Positions 1 to 5,910 of a stretch of DNA of 6,383 bases are shown one piece after another. The translations under genes and the position numbers were made by a program. The DNA is from JAJFTV01 sp964532655. Its GTDB lineage: Bacteria > Chloroflexota > Anaerolineae > Anaerolineales > Anaerolineaceae. Positions within the stretch are counted from its first letter, which is position 1. The number at the start of each line of letters is the position of its first letter. The stretch lies in assembly GCA_964532655.1 (NCBI GenBank), contig CAZHMZ010000190.1, positions 1 through 6,383 on the forward strand, read 5' to 3'. Below the pieces are notes generated by a model. The model did not search any database. It was not told where the DNA came from and was given only the letters and a program-made list of their open reading frames with translations.

Positions 1-648
1 CAGTTCTTCCGTCACCCAAAGCGTGGCATCGCCCAAACCGGAGATATTGACATCCGCCGTCGCGATTTTCAAATCGGGTGCCTGAACGCTGCCCCCTCCC
101 GGGATCTCGATCTTTGCGCTCGAAACCTCGCCGGCAAGCTCCACATCCCCAAGACCGCTCACAGAAATCGTCAGGCTCTGTGCGGTAAGCTGCCCCAGCT
201 TCAACCGGCCTCCGCCGCTGACCGTCATCGTCAGATCCGAGGTATTCAGGGCATCCATCTGGATATCACCAAGGCCGCTGACTGCCATTTTGTTCAGATC
301 TTTGACGGTGATGGTGAGGATCAGCATGTTTTTGTTATCCAAGCCCGAGATACTGAGGGGTTCATCCGTTTCGATGTACAGCATACCGTTGCGGACAAGT
401 GTTTTGATCAGCGGAACGATATTATCGCTGCCCTGGATGGTCAGCGATTCCTGGTCGCCCTGGGTCAGAATCACCTGGCCGATGGCGCTGAAATCGATCC
501 CGGTAAAGTCACTCACGGAGCGCTCCTCCGAAATGATCGTATCCGAGGCGTGGATAGTTGTGGTGCTCTCATCGAAGTTGATCAGGTTGCCGCAACCTGT
601 GAGCAGCAGGGCTGCCAATAAAATGATGATGGCTGATGCGTGTTTCAT
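1..648 (-). CDS. GIN-domain (DUF2807) lipoprotein, 3' end missing
   Basis: The reading frame is open from the ATG at 648 to the window edge, giving 216 codons with no stop, so the C-terminus is missing. Residues 1-18 form a lipoprotein signal peptide (short basic start, hydrophobic core) ending in the lipobox LTGC, with Cys19 as the lipid-anchored residue. The protein should therefore sit on the outer face of the cytoplasmic membrane. From about residue 45 the sequence matches the DUF2807 'head GIN' family, with the typical opening (VSDFTGIDFSAIGQVILTQG) and a later ladder of VSGLGD, VSGGGR, VSGLGD, IPGGGS and ISGLGD at residues 123, 143, 163, 182 and 202. That spacing of 19-20 residues fits a right-handed beta-helix. 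The family is often labelled 'putative auto-transporter adhesin', but no biochemical role is firmly established and I assign none. It lies downstream of comM on the same strand, 116 bases away, and has its own promoter. The family call is firm; function is unknown. Confidence 0.88.
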   Translation of the reverse strand, partial: MKHASAIIILLAALLLTGCGNLINFDESTTTIHASDTIISEERSVSDFTGIDFSAIGQVILTQGDQESLTIQGSDNIVPLIKTLVRNGMLYIETDEPLSISGLDNKNMLILTITVKDLNKMAVSGLGDIQMDALNTSDLTMTVSGGGRLKLGQLTAQSLTISVSGLGDVELAGEVSSAKIEIPGGGSVQAPDLKIATADVNISGLGDATLWVTEEL

Positions 649-660
649 GGGATATGGATC

Positions 661-668
661 CCTTTCCT
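661..668 (-). promoter_or_regulatory. Ribosome binding site of the GIN lipoprotein gene
   Basis: The minus strand reads AGGAAAGG here, 12 bases before the ATG at 648. The gap is longer than ideal, but a 5-bp hairpin (GGGAT/ATCCC, 649-662) fills it and could shorten the effective distance. No other start codon lies in frame in this gap. Confidence 0.5.
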
Positions 669-701
669 GCGTAAGATAATTTTATAAGTAACAATGTAAT
701 G

Positions 702-710
702 ATTATAACA
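702..710 (-). promoter_or_regulatory. Extended -10 promoter of the GIN lipoprotein gene
   Basis: The minus strand reads TGTTATAAT, a perfect TGnTATAAT extended -10 element. There is no good -35 at 16-18 bases, which is usual for extended -10 promoters. The start of transcription would be near 695, giving a leader of about 47 bases that contains the AGGAAAGG ribosome site. This suggests the gene can be transcribed independently of comM. Confidence 0.6.
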
Positions 711-764
711 AGTCCGGTTTCCTGAACCTTCAGAACAGGGTACATTCATCCATGATGGAGTGGT

Positions 765-2300
765 TCAGTCTGTTATGCTTTTCGGTCGGTACTGCAATGC
801 CTCGGCCAGGTGCTGCGGCAGAATGGTCTCCGCGCCGGCCAGATCGGCGATGGTGCGCGACAGCTTGAGGATGCGGTGATAGGCCCGTGCGGAAAGCTGA
901 AGCTGGTTCATGGCCGCGCGCATGAGCTGATTGCCGGTATCATCCAGCAGACAGAATTTTCGCACATGGTTGGTACGCATATCGGCGTTGCAGGTGAGCA
1001 GGCCGGATTCATCGGCCAGACCGCTGAAGCGCTGCGTCTGGATCTGCCGAGCGGCTTCCACCCGTTTGCGGATGTCCGCGCTGGGCTCGCCGCTGCGCCG
1101 ATCGCTCAGTTTATCGAAGTCGACGCGGGGTACCTCAATATGAATATCGATACGGTCCAACAGCGGACCGGAGATACGCTTTTGATATTTGGTCACCATG
1201 GATGGCGAGCAGGTACACGGCTTGACCGGATCGCCAAAGAAGCCGCACGGGCAGGGATTCATGGCGGCGATCAACTGAAAATTGGCGGGAAAGGTGAGCG
1301 AACCGGAGGCGCGGCTGATGGTGACTACTTTGTCTTCCATTGGCTGGCGCATCACCTCCAGCACGCGTGAGCCAAACTCGGGGAATTCATCCAGGAACAG
1401 GATGCCGCGGTGGGCCAGCGAGATCTCACCCGGCTGCGGCCAGTTACCTCCGCCTACCAGCCCGGCGTGCGAGGTGGTGTGGTGAGGTGATCGAAACGGT
1501 CGCTGGCGCATGAGCGGAACCCCGGCCGGGAGCTGATCGGCCACCGAGTAGATACGGGTCACATCCAGCGCTTCATCGATGGTCATGGCTGGCAGGATAC
1601 CGGGCAGAGCGCGGGCCAGCAAGGTCTTGCCGGAACCGGGCGGACCGATCATCAGCACATTATGCCCGCCGGCCGCTGCGATTTCCAGCGCCCGTTTGAC
1701 ATGTTCCTGCCCTTTGATATCCTGGAAATCGGTCTGAGCGTTCAACTCTTCGCTTTCGATCTCCGATTTTTCCTGGGCGGTGATCTGCGAACGTCCGTTG
1801 AGGTGCTGGCACAACTGGTTGAGTGAGCTTACCGGGATCACCTCCAGATCCGGGAGGATGGCGGCTTCAGCGGCGTCACTTTCGGGCACAAATACCCGTT
1901 TGTAACCGTGCTGGCGGGCCGCGGCGGCCATGGAAATGACTCCGCGTACGTGGCGCACGCTGCCGTTCAGCGAAAGCTCGCCCAGCACCAGGCTGCCATC
2001 CAGGGCTTCCTGATTGATCTGGCCGGTCATGATCAGCGCGCCGATGGCGATGGGCAGGTCAAAAGCGGGGCCTTCTTTGCGCACCGAAGCAGGCGCCAGG
2101 TTGACGATAAAGCGCTGGCGGGGGTAAAACAAATTGGAATTCTTGACAGCAGATTGAACGCGCTCCCGGCTTTCCTGAACGGCTGCATCCGGCAGACCCA
2201 CGATCACCATGCCGGGCAAACCGTCCGCGAAATCTACTTCCACTTCGATGATTTCACCGTCCAGACCGGTGAGCGCGCATGAGTAGACGTGGGCAGGCAT
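765..2300 (-). CDS. comM: ComM/YifB-type Mg-chelatase-like AAA+ ATPase
   Basis: A full-length 511-residue member of the YifB/ComM family (usual length about 500-510). The order is an N-terminal ChlI domain with a Lon-protease-like fold (about 1-170, beginning with the family-typical VYSCALTGLDG), a linker, then the Mg-chelatase AAA+ module (about 192-400) and a C-terminal helical Mg_chelatase_C domain (about 405-507). Walker A is GPPGSGKT at 219-226 and Walker B is ILFLDE at 300-305. The family signature SPHHTTSHAGLVGGG occupies 271-285. Four cysteines, 350, 352, 362 and 364, form the NPCPCG...CTC cluster seen in the family, and R375 and R383 lie in the sensor/arginine-finger segment. Characterised ComM is a hexameric helicase that promotes branch migration during natural transformation, so a cytosolic role in homologous DNA integration is the likely one. 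No other competence gene is in view. The start is set by homology and by a well-placed promoter; there is no Shine-Dalgarno sequence. Confidence 0.95.
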   Translation of the reverse strand: MPAHVYSCALTGLDGEIIEVEVDFADGLPGMVIVGLPDAAVQESRERVQSAVKNSNLFYPRQRFIVNLAPASVRKEGPAFDLPIAIGALIMTGQINQEALDGSLVLGELSLNGSVRHVRGVISMAAAARQHGYKRVFVPESDAAEAAILPDLEVIPVSSLNQLCQHLNGRSQITAQEKSEIESEELNAQTDFQDIKGQEHVKRALEIAAAGGHNVLMIGPPGSGKTLLARALPGILPAMTIDEALDVTRIYSVADQLPAGVPLMRQRPFRSPHHTTSHAGLVGGGNWPQPGEISLAHRGILFLDEFPEFGSRVLEVMRQPMEDKVVTISRASGSLTFPANFQLIAAMNPCPCGFFGDPVKPCTCSPSMVTKYQKRISGPLLDRIDIHIEVPRVDFDKLSDRRSGEPSADIRKRVEAARQIQTQRFSGLADESGLLTCNADMRTNHVRKFCLLDDTGNQLMRAAMNQLQLSARAYHRILKLSRTIADLAGAETILPQHLAEALQYRPKSITD

Positions 2301-2306
2301 GGATTA

Positions 2307-2335
2307 AGTGTATGCGCGAGGATCAAAAATGTCAA
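2307..2335 (-). promoter_or_regulatory. Sigma-70-type promoter of comM, predicted leaderless
   Basis: The minus strand carries TTGACA (2335-2330), a 17-base spacer, and TACACT (2312-2307): a perfect -35, an ideal spacer and a 4/6 -10. Counting seven bases past the -10 puts transcription start at 2300, the A of the comM ATG. The six bases between (TAATCC) and the -10 region contain no ribosome site, which agrees with a leaderless message. Confidence 0.65.
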
Positions 2336-2368
2336 ATTATCTGCGAGAAATTCCAGGTAAAATTGCAG

Positions 2369-2397
2369 CATGCCCGGGATGTTTTCTCCCGGGCATG
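2369..2397 (-). terminator. Hairpin terminator after the propeller-binding-protein gene
   Basis: A perfect 11-bp stem, CATGCCCGGGA paired with TCCCGGGCATG, encloses a 7-base loop (2380-2386). It lies 28 bases past the stop of the lipoprotein gene (2425) and just before the comM promoter. On the minus strand the T run (ATTTT) begins only about five bases past the stem, so it is not a textbook T tract, but the stem is very stable and is well placed to insulate the two genes. Confidence 0.6.
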
Positions 2398-2424
2398 TTT
2401 AAGGTTGATGATGAGTATTTGATT

Positions 2425-4431
2425 TTACTCAATAAACCAGGTTGATAAGATTTCTTCCGGGCTCATGGGCGGGAGCTCCAGAAGTTCTCCCGGCCCAATC
2501 CGGAGGGAATCCACCTTACCCAACCACTCGGACAGGTCTTCATTGGTAATTTCGATGATACTGTATTTGAGCGTATTACCGCCGGTTCCCACCAGGGCCT
2601 CCGGCTTGAACTGATGCCCGCTCAGATAATAATATGCAACATAAACGGCTTCATATCCCACACCGCCCGGTTTAATATAAGCGATGCACTCAAACGGCGA
2701 ACCGGCATCCAGATTTTCCTTCCAGACCGTCAGGAGATCCAGTTTAGGAAGACAGTTGATGAATGGTATATGACCGCTCTCTGTCTTGATGGTGCCCCAA
2801 AACAGTTCGGGTTGATTTTCATTTGCCCAGATCCCACCCAGGTGGGGATCATTGTCAATCATATCGGTGATGTCTTCTTGAGTGAATGTTTGCCCGCTGT
2901 TATCGGCTTCTTTTTTAATCGGATCGATGTCCGGGTAGTCCTTCAGCATGGCATCGATGAGTTCCTGATGATACGAATTATCACCAAAATTGTAGTATAC
3001 AAACTTGCCGGTATCGCCCATCTTTTTGAAAATCCAGTTCAACGTGGCCAGTGTCGTCTCATTTTCTACCGAGAGATTAAAGGCTCCCGGTTCAGTGGTC
3101 TCGGCATTCAGCACAAATACCGGGATCCCCTGAACAACGGCGCCATGCAGTTGGGGGTATGAACCCATCACATGCCAGCGGCTGGAAAACGAAATGATGG
3201 CATCCACATTTTGCCCAGCCAGTGAGTCAATATTGTCACCGCGGACGCATTGAACACCCAGTTCGCCGCAGGCTCGCTCAAGGTCCTCCTGCATGAGTGG
3301 AGTCATGTTGTTTTCAGCATCCTCAAAACCGATCACGAAATCAGCGGACTGTTGAGGTGGCTGGCTATCTGTCGGGGCGATTTCCGTTTCTGCAACTGCA
3401 TCCATCGATGGGCCGCACTGTGCGGCGATATCCGGATTGCTGTCGTGGGCGGGATTGTTGCTCAGGTTGAAGAACAGATCCGGGAAGATTTCACCGACCA
3501 GGAAGATTTCTTCATCGCCGTTGGGCCCTGTAAGTTGTGCCATCTCCACACGTTGATCATCGATGGTCCAGAAGGGTAGGTATTTCTGTATCTCGCCTTT
3601 CCCGCCGGGATCCATCACTTCTTCTCCATCGGCGCTCACCACGCAGTTGAAGCAAATGCCATCCGGGTGATCCCAGTGAGCAAAGATGCGGCCATCAACG
3701 GTCCACTCCAACCCGTGCACCGTGCCGCCTTCTGTCACCTGCTGAACATGATTGCCGCCCAGATCCATCAGATAGACCTGAAAGTTCCCTTCTGACTCGC
3801 TCAACCAGGCGATACGTTGCCCGTCAGGTGAGAATTTGGGTTCCTTATCCATTTCAGGCGTGTTCGTGAGGTTGACTTCGGTATTTGCCTGAAGATCAAT
3901 CAGGAATATATCACCGTCGGAACTGTAAGCGATCTGGCTGCCTGCAGGCGACCAATCAGGGTACTTGCTGTCAGGCTGATGCGAAACCTGCTGTACATCA
4001 CTGCCGTCGGCCTGCATCACATACACAAATTGACCATTACCTGTCTCGTTATCACGGTATGAGATGAACGCAATCCGGGAACCGTCCGGTGACCAGACCG
4101 GATCAAAATCATCACCCGGGTTCTGTGTCAGATTGGTCTGATCACTGCCATCGGGTTTCATGGAATAGATTTCGTGGTTACCGTCGCGGTCGCTGTCAAA
4201 GACGACATTACACGGCAGGGGCGGCAGGGGGGTTGGGGTCAGAGTAGGAGCTGGAGAAGCCGTCTGAGTGGCAGGTGGGAGCACCGTGGGGGTTGATTCA
4301 ACTGGTTCTTCCACTGTTGATGTGGCACTTACATCTGACGGAGAGGCAGTTGATGCAGGCGAACTGCATGCGGAAAGGATACAAAACAGAATAAGGCAGG
4401 TGGATACGATTTTTAAGGTAACGCTTTTCAT
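2425..4431 (-). CDS. Lipoprotein: TolB-like propeller fused to a periplasmic-binding domain
   Basis: This is a 668-residue protein starting at the ATG at 4431. That start has an AAAGGA ribosome site and directly yields a lipoprotein signal peptide (residues 1-21, lipobox LSAC, lipidated Cys22). A start at 4533 would add 34 basic residues and bury the signal. Residues 23-72 are a Ser/Thr/Pro-rich tether. Residues 74-340 look like a six-blade TolB/PD40 propeller with repeated YxMxxDGSxxxxLT and SPDGxRIAF units (SPDG or close variants at 114, 161, 201). After a short linker, residues 363 to about 640 resemble a type I sugar-binding protein of the RbsB/Peripla_BP_4 class: FVIGFE at the first strand, VDAIISFSS (409-417), GIPVFVLNAE (435-444), GKFVYYNFGD (475-484) and the hinge-like region around 586-600. 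The ligand is unknown. No ABC permease or ATPase adjoins it, so it may be a sensor or an orphan binding protein. Domain calls are confident; function is inferred only. Confidence 0.85.
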   Translation of the reverse strand: MKSVTLKIVSTCLILFCILSACSSPASTASPSDVSATSTVEEPVESTPTVLPPATQTASPAPTLTPTPLPPLPCNVVFDSDRDGNHEIYSMKPDGSDQTNLTQNPGDDFDPVWSPDGSRIAFISYRDNETGNGQFVYVMQADGSDVQQVSHQPDSKYPDWSPAGSQIAYSSDGDIFLIDLQANTEVNLTNTPEMDKEPKFSPDGQRIAWLSESEGNFQVYLMDLGGNHVQQVTEGGTVHGLEWTVDGRIFAHWDHPDGICFNCVVSADGEEVMDPGGKGEIQKYLPFWTIDDQRVEMAQLTGPNGDEEIFLVGEIFPDLFFNLSNNPAHDSNPDIAAQCGPSMDAVAETEIAPTDSQPPQQSADFVIGFEDAENNMTPLMQEDLERACGELGVQCVRGDNIDSLAGQNVDAIISFSSRWHVMGSYPQLHGAVVQGIPVFVLNAETTEPGAFNLSVENETTLATLNWIFKKMGDTGKFVYYNFGDNSYHQELIDAMLKDYPDIDPIKKEADNSGQTFTQEDITDMIDNDPHLGGIWANENQPELFWGTIKTESGHIPFINCLPKLDLLTVWKENLDAGSPFECIAYIKPGGVGYEAVYVAYYYLSGHQFKPEALVGTGGNTLKYSIIEITNEDLSEWLGKVDSLRIGPGELLELPPMSPEEILSTWFIE

Positions 4432-4437
4432 TGATAG

Positions 4438-4443
4438 TCCTTT
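4438..4443 (-). promoter_or_regulatory. Ribosome binding site deciding the lipoprotein start
   Basis: The minus strand reads AAAGGA, six bases before the ATG at 4431. It supports this start over the upstream ATG at 4533, because the resulting protein begins directly with a lipoprotein signal peptide. Confidence 0.75.
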
Positions 4444-4470
4444 TATGGCTGGGCGGCGTCGACAGAACCC

Positions 4471-4476
4471 ATTATA
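4471..4476 (-). promoter_or_regulatory. -10 element of the propeller lipoprotein gene
   Basis: The minus strand has a perfect TATAAT whose expected start point is near 4464, giving a leader of about 33 bases that includes the ribosome site. The -35 region at 17-18 bases (ACCTCC or AACCTC) is poor and no TG precedes the -10, so transcription may need an activator. Since it lies inside the extended reading frame from 4533, it also argues against that longer start. Confidence 0.5.
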
Positions 4477-4477
4477 C

Positions 4478-4514
4478 CGGTTTACCCGACCGGGGAGGTT
4501 GCGAAACGGTTTAC
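4478..4514 (-). promoter_or_regulatory. Two GTAAACCG repeats, candidate operator
   Basis: On the minus strand GTAAACCG occurs at 4485-4478 and again at 4514-4507, 29 bases apart. Each copy lies in a short inverted repeat: CCGGT-N7-ACCGG at 4477-4493 and ACGGT-N5-ACCGT at 4506-4520. Relative to the predicted start at 4464 they centre near -18 and -46, positions where a regulator could act on the lipoprotein promoter. The protein that would bind is unknown. Confidence 0.3.
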
Positions 4515-4571
4515 AACCGTGCAAACTGCGCACAATTCACCAGATCATTGAAGATCCCTGCGGGAACCGCT

Positions 4572-4588
4572 CTATTACGTGATAGTAT
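4572..4588 (+). promoter_or_regulatory. Candidate panB promoter with overlapping palindrome
   Basis: TGATAGTAT at 4580-4588 resembles an extended -10 (4/6 to TATAAT plus the TG) and would start transcription near 4595, about 60 bases before panB. No good -35 is seen. The 14-base imperfect palindrome CTATTACGTGATAG (4572-4585, one mismatched pair) overlaps it and looks operator-like. This is the best candidate in the interval, not a secure one. Confidence 0.3.
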
Positions 4589-4641
4589 TGAGTAAAGTTG
4601 AGTTTGTGAATTTTGATCGCACGGCGTGTCTTTCCGGCAAC

Positions 4642-4650
4642 GGGAGGTGA
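4642..4650 (+). promoter_or_regulatory. Ribosome binding site deciding the panB start
   Basis: GGGAGGTGA is a near-perfect anti-16S match; its GGGAGG core lies seven bases before the ATG at 4655. An in-frame ATG at 4613 has no such site, so 4655 is the start. Confidence 0.85.
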
Positions 4651-4654
4651 ACAG

Positions 4655-5536
4655 ATGAGTGTTCATACTGAAGATCAAACAAAAAGACGAACTGTATTCG
4701 ACATCAAAAACTGGAAAAAAGACGGACCTCCGCTGGTGATGCTGACCGCCTATGATTTCGCCATGGCGCAGGCGGTGGATGAAGCCGGTACGGATTTGAT
4801 TCTGGTGGGTGATTCGGGGGGCATGGTGGCGTTGGGCTATTCAACCACAGTGCCGGTGACCATGGAGGAAATGATCTTCATGACCTCGGCGGTGGTGCGG
4901 GCACATACCAGAGCGCTGGTAATCGCGGATATGCCGTACCTCTCGTATGAAGCATCCGCGCAGCAAGCTATCGATAACGCCGCCAGGTTGATCAAGATCG
5001 CCGGGGCGGATGCGGTCAAGCTGGAGGGGGGACGCAAACGATTTGACACGATCCGCGCGCTCACCGATGCCGGTATACCGGTGATGGGGCATGTGGGCCT
5101 CACCCCGCAAACCGCCCAATCGCTGGGCGGGTTTAAGGTACAGGGCAAGAACGAAGAAGCCGCACGCAATATCATCCTGGATGCGGACGCGGTGCAGGAG
5201 GCTGGTGCTTTTTCTATTGTTTTGGAGGCCATTCCGGCTTCACTCTCTGCGGTGATCACACGGCGGTTGACCATTCCCACCATCGGGATTGGCGCCGGGG
5301 CTGGCTGCGACGGCCAGGTGCTGGTAACGCATGATGCCATCGGCATGTATGAGGGTTTCAAACCCAAATTTGTCAAACGCTTTGCCGAGATCCGCCGTGA
5401 AATGGTGAAGGCTTTGACCAATTACGGCACAGAAGTCCGCGGCAGGGTCTTTCCGGCTCAGGAGCATTCCTTCTCGATTGACGAAGATATGCTGAAATCG
5501 TTGGTGAGCGAACTGGAAGAACCAAAGGTAAAGTAA
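4655..5536 (+). CDS. panB: 3-methyl-2-oxobutanoate hydroxymethyltransferase
   Basis: Ketopantoate hydroxymethyltransferase, EC 2.1.2.11. It transfers a one-carbon unit from 5,10-methylenetetrahydrofolate to 2-oxoisovalerate, making ketopantoate, the first committed step towards pantothenate and coenzyme A. The 293-residue length is slightly longer than the E. coli enzyme (264). The fold is a (beta/alpha)8 barrel, cytosolic, usually decameric. Visible family landmarks are LTAYD (30-34), VGDSGGM (51-57), ADMPY (91-95), VKLEGG (121-126), GHVGLTPQ (145-152), VQGK (162-165), VLEAIP (189-194), GIGAG (211-215), DGQ (219-221) and EHSF (270-273). By alignment from memory with E. coli PanB, D53, D92 and E124 are the metal ligands and E191 the catalytic base. 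The usual GDSLGM reads GDSGGM here. panC and panD are not adjacent. A terminator follows, so it is probably transcribed alone. Confidence 0.96.
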   Translation: MSVHTEDQTKRRTVFDIKNWKKDGPPLVMLTAYDFAMAQAVDEAGTDLILVGDSGGMVALGYSTTVPVTMEEMIFMTSAVVRAHTRALVIADMPYLSYEASAQQAIDNAARLIKIAGADAVKLEGGRKRFDTIRALTDAGIPVMGHVGLTPQTAQSLGGFKVQGKNEEAARNIILDADAVQEAGAFSIVLEAIPASLSAVITRRLTIPTIGIGAGAGCDGQVLVTHDAIGMYEGFKPKFVKRFAEIRREMVKALTNYGTEVRGRVFPAQEHSFSIDEDMLKSLVSELEEPKVK

Positions 5537-5567
5537 AACGTTCCACCTCAGAATTGTATGAACAACC

Positions 5568-5605
5568 CCGGTCAGGATGAGAAAAATGAACTGACCGGTC
5601 GTTTT
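5568..5605 (+). terminator. Rho-independent terminator of panB
   Basis: CCGGTCAG (5568-5575) pairs perfectly with CTGACCGG (5591-5598) around a 15-base A-rich loop and is followed by TCGTTTT. It begins 32 bases after the panB stop. The loop is rather large and the T run is four bases, so efficiency may be moderate. Confidence 0.6.
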
Positions 5606-5629
5606 GTAAATAGTCGCCGGTTTTCGTAC

Positions 5630-5635
5630 TATAAT
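5630..5635 (+). promoter_or_regulatory. -10 candidate upstream of the ATP-grasp gene
   Basis: A perfect TATAAT, with an expected start near 5642 and so a leader of about 269 bases before the ATG at 5911. The -35 region is poor (TAAATA at a 17-base spacing). A second, nearer candidate is TTGACA (5803-5808), 16 bases, TGTCAT (5825-5830), which would give a leader of about 74 bases. Confidence 0.35.
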
Positions 5636-5896
5636 AAATTTGACCACCTAAGTCAGGTTGATCCGTTAATAATTGAATATTCGGGTCTGTGATGAAGAAT
5701 TTGAACTCATAGCCATCTTTAAGAGATGGTTGTCCCAAGCAAGCAGAGGGGCTCAGACCACACCGCTCGCGGTGACGCATTTTGTTGTCAATGAATTGAA
5801 TTTTGACATCTGCAAACCACCTGTTGTCATTTGAATGATCACACGGTTCGGTATTGATCTGTTTGCTATGGGCGGAACGCGAGACATCACCAGAAA

Positions 5897-5902
5897 AAGG
5901 AG
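5897..5902 (+). promoter_or_regulatory. Ribosome binding site of the ATP-grasp gene
   Basis: AAGGAG lies eight bases before the ATG at 5911, a strong and well-spaced site that fixes the start codon. Confidence 0.8.
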
Positions 5903-5910
5903 AATAGAAG

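Larger units (their letters stand above)
5537..5910 (+). other. Gene-free interval, possible long leader
   Basis: These 374 bases hold no convincing gene. The first part contains the panB terminator. A perfect TATAAT lies at 5630-5635. Beyond it are three potential hairpins: AGCCATCT/AGATGGTT (5711-5731), CACCG/CGGTG with a CTCG loop (5761-5774) and TGTCAA/TTGACA (5786-5808). I compared it by eye with common riboswitch signatures and recognised none. Confidence 0.5.

Noticed and set aside
722..768. Inverted repeat CTGAACC/GGTTCAG after comM as a terminator
   Set aside because: The seven-base arms are 33 bases apart, one covers the comM stop codon, and no T run follows. I see no convincing terminator for comM.
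810..1370. A 186-codon plus-strand frame opposite comM
   Set aside because: It is antisense to a clearly coding, motif-rich AAA+ gene and has no domain of its own.
4432..4533. N-terminal extension of the propeller lipoprotein to an ATG at 4533
   Set aside because: The extra 34 residues are basic and would hide the lipoprotein signal peptide, and a perfect TATAAT lies within the stretch. The ATG at 4431 has a good ribosome site.
4613..4654. N-terminal extension of panB to an ATG at 4613
   Set aside because: It adds 14 residues not typical of the family and bypasses the strong GGGAGGTGA site before 4655.
5558..5692. A 44-codon plus-strand reading frame just after panB
   Set aside because: It has no ribosome binding site, runs straight through the panB terminator stem, and its product shows no recognisable signal or domain.
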